Assembly (NCBI RefSeq): GCF_001665875.1
Contig: NZ_LZTA01000006.1
Span: 1 to 64,000 of the forward strand
DNA: 64,000 bases
Direction: 5' to 3'
From: Mycobacterium sp. 852002-40037_SCH5390672
Lineage (GTDB): Bacteria; Actinomycetota; Actinomycetes; Mycobacteriales; Mycobacteriaceae
Every line of letters starts with the position of its first letter. The stretch's first letter is position 1. A model generated the notes under the pieces. It saw only the letters and a list, made by a program, of their open reading frames with translations, did not search any database and was not told the DNA's origin. The position numbers were made by a program, and so were the translations under genes. Shown here one piece after another: positions 58,101-64,000 of this stretch.

Positions 58101-61100
58101 CAGCGACACCTGCTGCCACGAGAACGGGACCAACATCGAACCCTCGGCGAGTTCCTCGCTATCGGAGGCCAACATGACCGCGTGCAGCGCCGCGTCGAGC
58201 AAAGCCGGGTGGACGCCGAAACCGGCCGGCGATACCCCGGCGTCGGCGGGCAACGACACTTCGGCGAAGACCTCATCGCCGCGACGCCACATCGATGTCA
58301 GGCCCCGGAACGCGGGCCCGTACCCGTAACCACGCTCGGCCAGTAGCTCGTACCCGTCGCCGACATCCACCGGGACAGCGCCCGCCGGCGGCCACGCCGA
58401 CAGATCCGCGCTCGGCTGCACCGAACCCGCCCGCAGCACACCCTCGGCATGTAATGACCAGCCCGAGCCCACTTCGGCCCGCGAAAACACCGACACCGCA
58501 CGGGCATCCGAATCGTCCGGGCCGCCAACCACGACCTGAACCGCGACCGACCCACCGGCCGGCAACACCAGCGGCGCCGCCAGATTCAGCTCGTCGACGA
58601 TGTCGCAGCCCACCTCGTCGCCGGCGCGGATCGCCAACTCGACAAATCCCGCGCCGGGGAACAGCACGACGCCGCCGACGGCATGATCCGCCAGCCAGCC
58701 CTGTGTGCTGGGTGACAACCGGCCGGTCAACACCACTCCACCCGAGGCCGGCAGTTCCACCACCGCGCCCAGCAGGGCGTGCTCGCTGGCGCACAGGCCC
58801 AGGCCCGCGGCATCGGCCGGGGCGCCGTCGGCGGCAAGCCAAAAGCGCCGCCGGTCAAAGGCATATGTGGGCAGCTCGACAAAATTGGCTTTGAAATCAG
58901 CTCCGCCCAGGGCGCCGCGCCAGTCCACATCCATCCCGCGGACGAACCCTTGCGCGACGGCATTGACGAGGGAAACCGGCTCCGGGCGATCCTTACGCAG
59001 GGCGGACATCGTCGTCACCGGGGCTGCCATCGGATCGCAGTCCAGTGATTCTTCGATCGATGCCGTCAGGCCGCTGCTCGGCCCGACTTCGAGGAACCGA
59101 TTTGCGCCGGCCGAGTGCACGAAACGCACACTGTCGGCGAATCGCACCGCCTCGCGCACGTGTCGCTTCCAGTACGCGGCCGAAGCGAAGTCGTCCCCTG
59201 CCAGCTGTCCGGTCACGTTGGACACGATCGGGATCGTGGGCTTGCCGATGGCCAGTCCGGCTGCGACGGTTCCGAATTCGTCGATCATCGGATCCATCAA
59301 CGGGGAGTGGAAGGCGTGCGACACGGATAGTCGATGCACGCGGTGGCCGTCGGAGCGCAGCCGGTCCGCGATCGCGACCACCGCATCTTCGGCGCCCGAA
59401 ATCACCACCGACGTCGGCCCGTTGACCGCGGCGATGGCCACGCCGGCTTCTTCCGAGGGCACCAGCAGCGGACGCACCTCGTCTTCGGTGGCCTGCACCG
59501 CGACCATCGCGCCACCCTCCGGCAGGGACTGCATGAAGCGACCCCGGGCCGCCACCAGCACCGCGGCGTTCTCCAGGGACAGCACACCGGCGACGTGCGC
59601 GGCCGACAGCTCCCCGATCGAGTGGCCCATCACGAAATCGGGGCGCACACCCCATGATTCGAGCAGCCGGAACAGGGCGACTTCCACCGCGAACAGCGCG
59701 GGTTGCGCGAACTCGGTGCTGTTCAGCAGGTCTTCGTCGTGCCCCCACATCACTTCGCGCAGCGGGCGAAGCAGGTGCCGGTCCAGTTCGGCCACGACAG
59801 TGTTGAACGCCTCGGCGAAGACCGGGTAGCCGGCGTGCAATCCCATTCCCAAGCCCAGCGTCTGGGATCCCTGGCCCGGGAACACGAAGACGGTCTTGCC
59901 GGCGGTTACCGTGCCACGAATGACCGAGCCGGTCGGGTCGTCCCCGGCCAATTCGTCCAGCCCCGCCAGCAGCCGGTCGCGGTCGCTACCGACGACGACG
60001 GCCCGGTGCTCGAAGGCCGACCGGCCCGCCAGTGACCACCCGACGTCGGCAACGTCCACATCCGGTCGGTTGTGCAGGTAGGCCGCCAACCGGGTGGCCT
60101 GAGAGTTCAACGCCGACAACGATTTCGCCGACACCGGCCACGGCACCACCGGCGCCTTGGGGCCGTCCACGACGCGCGGCGATTCGACCGGCACGGCCTC
60201 GACGATGACATGGGCGTTGGTGCCGCTGATGCCGAACGACGACACGCCCGCCCGGCGCGGACGGTCGCCGGGCCAGGCCCGCGCCTCGGTCAGCAACGAC
60301 ACTGCACCCGCCGACCAGTCGACGTGCGGGCTGGGCTCATCGACATGCAATGTCGCGGGCAGCATCTCGTGGCGCATCGCCAGGACCATCTTGATCACCC
60401 CGGCGACCCCCGCGGCGGCCTGCGTGTGGCCCATGTTCGATTTGATCGAACCCAGCCACAGCGGCTGTTTCTCGGGCTCCGCCCTCTCTTGCCCGTAGGT
60501 CGCCAGCAGCGCCTGGGCTTCGATCGGGTCACCCAAGGTGGTTCCGGTGCCATGACCTTCGACGACATCCACGTCGGCCGCCGTCAATCCGGCACTGGCC
60601 AGCGCCGCACGCACCACCCGCTGCTGCGAGGGACCATTGGGCGCCGTCAACCCGTTCGAGGCGCCATCCTGATTGATGGCCGAGCCGCGCACCATGGCCA
60701 GGACCGGGTGTCCCAGCCGCTGCGCATCCGACAGGCGCTCCACCACGAGCATGCCGCCGCCCTCGGAGAATCCGGTGCCGTCGGCAGCGCCGGCGTAGGC
60801 CTTGCACCGGCCATCCTCGGACAACCCGCGCATGCGGCTGAACTCCACGAAGATGTCGGGCGTGGCATTGACCGTGACGCCACCGGCCAGGGCCAGGTCG
60901 CACTCGCCGGTACGCAGCGACTGCGCGGCCATGTGCAACGCCACCAGCGACGACGAACACGCCGTGTCCACCGACACCGCCGGGCCCTCCAGCCCCAGCA
61001 CATAGGACACCCGCCCCGATGCCACGCTCGACGACTGTCCGGTCAGCCGGAAGCCCTCCGCGGTAGGGGCCGCGCCGATGCCGTAGCCCTGCGTGTACAC

Positions 61101-64000
61101 GCCGGCGAACATTCCCGTGGCGCTGCCGCGCAGCTTGCCGGGTTCGATTCCCGCTCGCTCCAAGGCTTCCCAGGACAGCTCGAGGAACATGCGCTGCTGC
61201 GGATCCATCGCGAGCGCCTCGCTCGGCGCGATGCCGAAGAAGGCCGGATCGAAGTCCGCGACACCGTCCACGAAGCCGCCGATGCGGGTGTAGCAGGTGC
61301 CCGGAACATCGGGATCGGGGTTGTACACACCCGCCAGGTCCCAGCCGCGATCGCTCGGGAATTCGGAGAGCACGTCGCGGCGCTCAGTCAGCATGTCCCA
61401 CAGGTCGTCGGGCGAGTTCACCCCGCCCGGATAGCGGCACGCCATGCCGACGATCACGATCGGGTCATCGTCGGTGGCGCGAGCGACCGGTGCGTGCTTG
61501 ATCTCTTGTGGGACGCCGGCGAGTTGGGTGCGGATGTAGCCGGCCAGGCCGTTGGGCGTCGGGTAGTCGAAGATCAAGGTGGGCGAAAGTGCCAGTCCGG
61601 TAGCGGTTTTGAGCCGGTTGCGCATCTCGACCGCGGTCAGCGAGTCAAAGCCCAACTCCTGGAACGCCTTGTCGGGGTCGATCGCCTCGGGCGTGCTGTT
61701 CCCCAGCACGGTGGCGATGTGCGAGCGGACCAAATCCAGGAGCACGGCGTGCTGCTCGGTCTCGGACAACCCGTCCAGGCGATGCGCCAGCGCCGATTTC
61801 GATTTCGCGGCCGCCAGTGAGTCATCGACACGGCGGCGCGTCGGGGCGTTGACCAGATCGGTGAACATCGGCGGCACCGCGACCGCATGGGCCCGCAGCG
61901 CGCCGAGATCGATGCGGGCCGGCGCCAGGAACGGTTCGTCGACGATCAATGCGGTGTCGAAGAGCTGCATGGCCTCGTCGGAGGACAACGCCAGGATCCC
62001 GTCGCGGCCCAGCCGGGCGAGGTCGGCGGCGTCCAGTCCGCCGGTCATGGCGCTGGTCTGATCCCACAGTCCCCAGGCCAGCGAGATCGCCGGCAGCCCG
62101 TGCGCTCGCCGATGTGCGGCCAGCCCGTCCAGGAACGAGTTCGCCGCCCCGTAGTTGCCCTGGCCCGACGAGCCCACCAGCGCGGCCATCGACGAAAACA
62201 TCACGAAGGCAGCCAGATTCAGGTCTCGGGTCAACTCGTGCAGGTTCCAGGCCGCGTCGACCTTTGCCCGCAGCACCGCATCGATGCGCTCGGGTGTCAG
62301 CGAGGTGACCATCGCGTCGTCCAGCACGCCGGTCGCGTGAATCACGCCCGACAGCGGTCGCTGCGCCGAAATGCCGGCGATAACCTGCGCCAGCGCCGCC
62401 CGATCGGCGGCGTCGCACGCCACCACGCGCGCCCGGGCTCCGGCGGCTTGCAGCTCGGCAATCAACTCGGCGGACCCGGGCGCGTCCGGACCGCGCCGGC
62501 TCAGCAGCACCAAGTCTTCGACGCCGTGGTGCGCCACCAGGTGACGAGCCAACGTCGAACCCGCCATGCCGGTTCCGCCGGTGATCAGCACGGTGCCCGC
62601 GCCCAGCCCGGCACCCGGCCCAGAAGGCAGCGTCATGACGACCTTGCCGATGTGGCGAGCCTGGCTCAAGTACCGCAGCGCGGTACGCGCGCGTCGCACG
62701 TCAAAGGTCGTGACCGGCAACGGCTCCAGCACCCCGGCGTCGAACAGTCCGGCGAGCTCCACCATCCACTGATGCATCCGGGGACGGCCGGGCTCGAACA
62801 GGTCGAAGGCGCGGTACCGGACACCCGGGAACTCCTGGGCCACCACACCCGGGTCGCGGATGTCGGTCTTGCCCATTTCCAGGAACACGCCGCCGGGAGC
62901 GACGAGCCGCAGTGAGGCATCGACGAATTCGCCGGCCAGCGAGTCCAGCACCACATCCATGCCGCGCCCGCCGGTGACCGCCCGGAACTTCTCCTCAAAT
63001 TCCAAACTTCGCGAATCCGAGATGTGGTCATCGTCAAAGCCCATGGCCCGCAACGTGTCCCACTTGCCGCGGCTCGCCGTCGCGAACACCTCCAGGCCCA
63101 GATGCCTGCCCAGCTGAACCGCGGCCATCCCGACGCCACCGGCGGCGGCATGCACCAGCACCCGCTGTCCGGGCTTGACGTCGGCCAGGTGGATGAATGC
63201 CATGTACGCGGTGGTGAAAACCGCTGAGATGCCGGCGGCTTCGGCATACGACCAGTCGGCGGGCTTGTGCTGCAGCAGGCGGACGTCGCCGGGCACCAGC
63301 GTGCCGCTGCCATCGGGGAAGAAGCCGTACACCGAATCACCGACCGCGAACTCGGTGACCCCCGGCCCGACTTCGACCACCACGCCGGCACCTTCGCCAC
63401 CGAGCAGGGCGTCGTGGGTGAACATGCCCAGGGTGATCATGACGTCGCGGAAGTTGGTGGCGATGGCGCGCAGGGCCACCCGAACCTGGCCGGGCTCCAA
63501 CGCGGCGCTCGCGTTGGGAACGGGCTCCAACTGCAGGTTTTCGAAGGTGCCCGCGCTGCTGATGCCGAGCCGCCAGGGACCGTCCGCCGGGGGCGTCATG
63601 ATGCCGTCGACCGCGCGGTTGCCGTGCACTCGTGCGGTGTAAGCCTTGCCGTCGCGCAGCATCACCGTGGGCTCGCCCACCGCGAGGACGGTCGCTATCG
63701 CGCTATCATCAAGCGCCGCATCAGAATCCACCAGCACGATCCGGCCGGGATGCTCGGTTTGCGCCGACCGGACCAGCCCCCAGACCGCAGCGCCGGCAAG
63801 ATCGGGGACGTCCTCCCCCGCCAACCCCATCGCGCCCCGGGTGGCGACGATCAGCACTCCGGAGTCATGCTCGGTCAGCCACGACTGCACGGCCGCCAGC
63901 GCCCGATGCGTACGCTCATACGTTCCTGAGACCGGATCTTCGCCCGCGTCAACGGATTCGAATACCTCGTGCACGGGCGGCTCGGTGTTGACGGTCGCCG
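55101..64000 (-). CDS. pks12: Mycoketide synthase Pks12, N-terminal part outside window
   Basis: Type I modular polyketide synthase, open at the right edge; about 2,965 C-terminal residues are visible (the M. tuberculosis protein has about 4,150). It makes the methyl-branched chain of mannosyl phosphomycoketides. Seen, in order: the end of the first module (structural KR half, ER with [22 protein letters not shown] with [17 protein letters not shown] with [13 protein letters not shown], Ser codon at 61641-61643). A full second module follows: KS ([10 protein letters not shown], Cys codon at 60957-60959), AT, DH ([12 protein letters not shown] and LLDAALHAV), ER, KR and ACP (Ser codon at 55479-55481), then an acidic docking tail ending [11 protein letters not shown]. 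The second AT has GHSIGE and HAFH, the malonyl-CoA type. Both KRs keep the Asp of the B-type motif (VLDDAMV, VLHDAVV). Confidence 0.95.
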   Translation of the reverse strand, partial: ATVNTEPPVHEVFESVDAGEDPVSGTYERTHRALAAVQSWLTEHDSGVLIVATRGAMGLAGEDVPDLAGAAVWGLVRSAQTEHPGRIVLVDSDAALDDSAIATVLAVGEPTVMLRDGKAYTARVHGNRAVDGIMTPPADGPWRLGISSAGTFENLQLEPVPNASAALEPGQVRVALRAIATNFRDVMITLGMFTHDALLGGEGAGVVVEVGPGVTEFAVGDSVYGFFPDGSGTLVPGDVRLLQHKPADWSYAEAAGISAVFTTAYMAFIHLADVKPGQRVLVHAAAGGVGMAAVQLGRHLGLEVFATASRGKWDTLRAMGFDDDHISDSRSLEFEEKFRAVTGGRGMDVVLDSLAGEFVDASLRLVAPGGVFLEMGKTDIRDPGVVAQEFPGVRYRAFDLFEPGRPRMHQWMVELAGLFDAGVLEPLPVTTFDVRRARTALRYLSQARHIGKVVMTLPSGPGAGLGAGTVLITGGTGMAGSTLARHLVAHHGVEDLVLLSRRGPDAPGSAELIAELQAAGARARVVACDAADRAALAQVIAGISAQRPLSGVIHATGVLDDAMVTSLTPERIDAVLRAKVDAAWNLHELTRDLNLAAFVMFSSMAALVGSSGQGNYGAANSFLDGLAAHRRAHGLPAISLAWGLWDQTSAMTGGLDAADLARLGRDGILALSSDEAMQLFDTALIVDEPFLAPARIDLGALRAHAVAVPPMFTDLVNAPTRRRVDDSLAAAKSKSALAHRLDGLSETEQHAVLLDLVRSHIATVLGNSTPEAIDPDKAFQELGFDSLTAVEMRNRLKTATGLALSPTLIFDYPTPNGLAGYIRTQLAGVPQEIKHAPVARATDDDPIVIVGMACRYPGGVNSPDDLWDMLTERRDVLSEFPSDRGWDLAGVYNPDPDVPGTCYTRIGGFVDGVADFDPAFFGIAPSEALAMDPQQRMFLELSWEALERAGIEPGKLRGSATGMFAGVYTQGYGIGAAPTAEGFRLTGQSSSVASGRVSYVLGLEGPAVSVDTACSSSLVALHMAAQSLRTGECDLALAGGVTVNATPDIFVEFSRMRGLSEDGRCKAYAGAADGTGFSEGGGMLVVERLSDAQRLGHPVLAMVRGSAINQDGASNGLTAPNGPSQQRVVRAALASAGLTAADVDVVEGHGTGTTLGDPIEAQALLATYGQERAEPEKQPLWLGSIKSNMGHTQAAAGVAGVIKMVLAMRHEMLPATLHVDEPSPHVDWSAGAVSLLTEARAWPGDRPRRAGVSSFGISGTNAHVIVEAVPVESPRVVDGPKAPVVPWPVSAKSLSALNSQATRLAAYLHNRPDVDVADVGWSLAGRSAFEHRAVVVGSDRDRLLAGLDELAGDDPTGSVIRGTVTAGKTVFVFPGQGSQTLGLGMGLHAGYPVFAEAFNTVVAELDRHLLRPLREVMWGHDEDLLNSTEFAQPALFAVEVALFRLLESWGVRPDFVMGHSIGELSAAHVAGVLSLENAAVLVAARGRFMQSLPEGGAMVAVQATEDEVRPLLVPSEEAGVAIAAVNGPTSVVISGAEDAVVAIADRLRSDGHRVHRLSVSHAFHSPLMDPMIDEFGTVAAGLAIGKPTIPIVSNVTGQLAGDDFASAAYWKRHVREAVRFADSVRFVHSAGANRFLEVGPSSGLTASIEESLDCDPMAAPVTTMSALRKDRPEPVSLVNAVAQGFVRGMDVDWRGALGGADFKANFVELPTYAFDRRRFWLAADGAPADAAGLGLCASEHALLGAVVELPASGGVVLTGRLSPSTQGWLADHAVGGVVLFPGAGFVELAIRAGDEVGCDIVDELNLAAPLVLPAGGSVAVQVVVGGPDDSDARAVSVFSRAEVGSGWSLHAEGVLRAGSVQPSADLSAWPPAGAVPVDVGDGYELLAERGYGYGPAFRGLTSMWRRGDEVFAEVSLPADAGVSPAGFGVHPALLDAALHAVMLASDSEELAEGSMLVPFSWQQVSLHAAGAGAVRARIVPVSPSAVSIELADGLGLPVLSVASMVARPVTDKQLLAAVSNSGPDRLFEVIWSAQPSSAVQPVALTAWGAPELDGAEAERSAVLFESEPVSGDVITEVYAATRTVLPVLQSWLSRDGAGTLVVATRGAMTLPGEDVTDLAGAAVWGLVRSAQTEHPGRIMLVDTDAPLDSDAIAAVLALGEPQAILRKGTVYTARVLGSRAVGGLLLPPGDGPWRLGMSGYGTIENLRIERIPDADAPLGPGQVRVALSAIAANFRDVMIALGLYPDPEAIMGIEASGVVLETGPQTASQDGRFAVGDRVMGLFPDGTGTIAKTDQRLLVKVPAGWSHTAAATASVVFATASYALVDLAGAKPGERVLVHAAAGGVGMAAVQLARHIGLEVFATASRGKWDTLRDMGFDDDHIADSRSLEFEEKFRAVTGGRGMDVVLDSLSGDFVDASLRLVAPGGVFLEMGKTDIRDPEVVARDHSGVRYRAFDLFEAGPDRIAQMLDELAAMFGEDVLRPLPVTRFDVRRAPAALRYLSQARHVGKVVMTMPDAWTAGTVLITGATGMAGSAVARHVVNRHGARNLVLVSRRGLDAPGAAELVAELSAAGAHVQAVACDAADREALAKVIADIPMQHPLTGVIHAAGVLHDAVVTSLTPDRIESVLRSKVDAAWNLHELTRELDVSAFVMFSSIAGLAGASGQANYAAGNSFLDGLAAHRRAHGLPAISLGWGLWDQASAMTGALGAADRARFGRDGIVAMSSDQALELMDTALIVDEPFMLPAHIDLAALRVKFDGGTLPPMFVDLINAPTRRQVDDSLAAAKSKSALLQRLEGLPEDEQQSILLDLVRANIATVLGSASPEAIHPDRAFQELGFDSLTAVEMRNRLKAATGLALSPTLIFDYPNSAALAGYMYRELVGSSDQPSVAAAPGEAEIQRVVGSIPVKRLRQAGVLELLLALANESSGGNGQSAAPAATSFSAEKDIADMDLDDLVNAALLDDDE
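56443..62615 (-). repeat. Long intragenic direct repeat of the pks12 modules
   Basis: The ER-KR-ACP parts of the two modules are near copies. For example, CCACATCCATGCCGCGCC occurs at 56783 and again at 62951, 6,168 bases apart, inside longer blocks of nearly identical sequence. The ER, KR and ACP segments all repeat at about this distance (coordinates given are approximate limits). Such repeats can recombine and can be misassembled. Confidence 0.75.

Overview
The window is high-GC actinobacterial DNA and almost certainly comes from a Mycobacterium, probably a slow grower other than M. tuberculosis. From about 21.8 kb to the right edge the gene order and strands match, as I recall them, M. 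tuberculosis Rv2037c to Rv2048c: a patatin-like protein, a sugar ABC transporter (Rv2038c-Rv2041c), an Rv2042c-like protein, pncA, lipT, lppI, an Rv2047c-like fusion protein and the giant polyketide synthase pks12. The pks12 gene runs off the right end. Tat-exported and lipoprotein genes, a mycofactocin-type SDR and an IdeR-like iron box agree with this placement.

Left part (1-21.8 kb): a lipid/acyl-CoA group (hotdog-fold protein, acyl-CoA dehydrogenase, thioesterase, NTF2-like protein, epimerase, and a decayed epimerase pseudogene beside an aldo/keto reductase). Next come a membrane acyltransferase and a TetR-controlled aromatic ring-cleavage operon (extradiol dioxygenase, FAH-family hydrolase, MhpA-like hydroxylase). 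A six-gene operon follows, with OsmC, cyanase, an acyl-CoA dehydrogenase-like flavoprotein, an ECF sigma factor, a zinc-finger anti-sigma factor and a formate/nitrite-type channel. Then comes an efeUOB ferrous iron uptake operon behind an IdeR-like site, and DUF3097 and DUF3349 genes.

Middle part (21.8-37 kb): the conserved Rv2037c-lppI backbone is interrupted by extra genes. These are an ECF41-type sigma factor facing a DoxX gene that is preceded by a Cys-Cys leader peptide; a DoxX-like protein with a long 11-residue repeat tail; a zeta-type toxin-antitoxin pair; gluconokinase; and a kinase fused to a lipocalin-like domain.

Accessory insert (37.2-52.4 kb): this block sits between the lppI and Rv2047c orthologues. 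It holds two cytochromes P450, two SDRs (one mycofactocin type), three DapB-like oxidoreductases, two TetR regulators and the most unusual feature of the window. That feature is an operon with two near-identical polytopic membrane proteins rich in conserved His/Asp/Glu, two tiny single-span membrane proteins, a further single-span protein, and a NorQ/CbbQ-type AAA ATPase with a NorD/CbbO-type VWA protein. Such ATPase/VWA pairs normally activate metalloenzymes, so the operon looks like an uncharacterised membrane metalloenzyme with its own activase. Three copies of one 14-bp palindrome in the cluster's promoters suggest a common TetR-type repressor.

Right end (52.4-64 kb): the Rv2047c-like fusion protein and the C-terminal 2,965 or so residues of Pks12 (mycoketide synthase).
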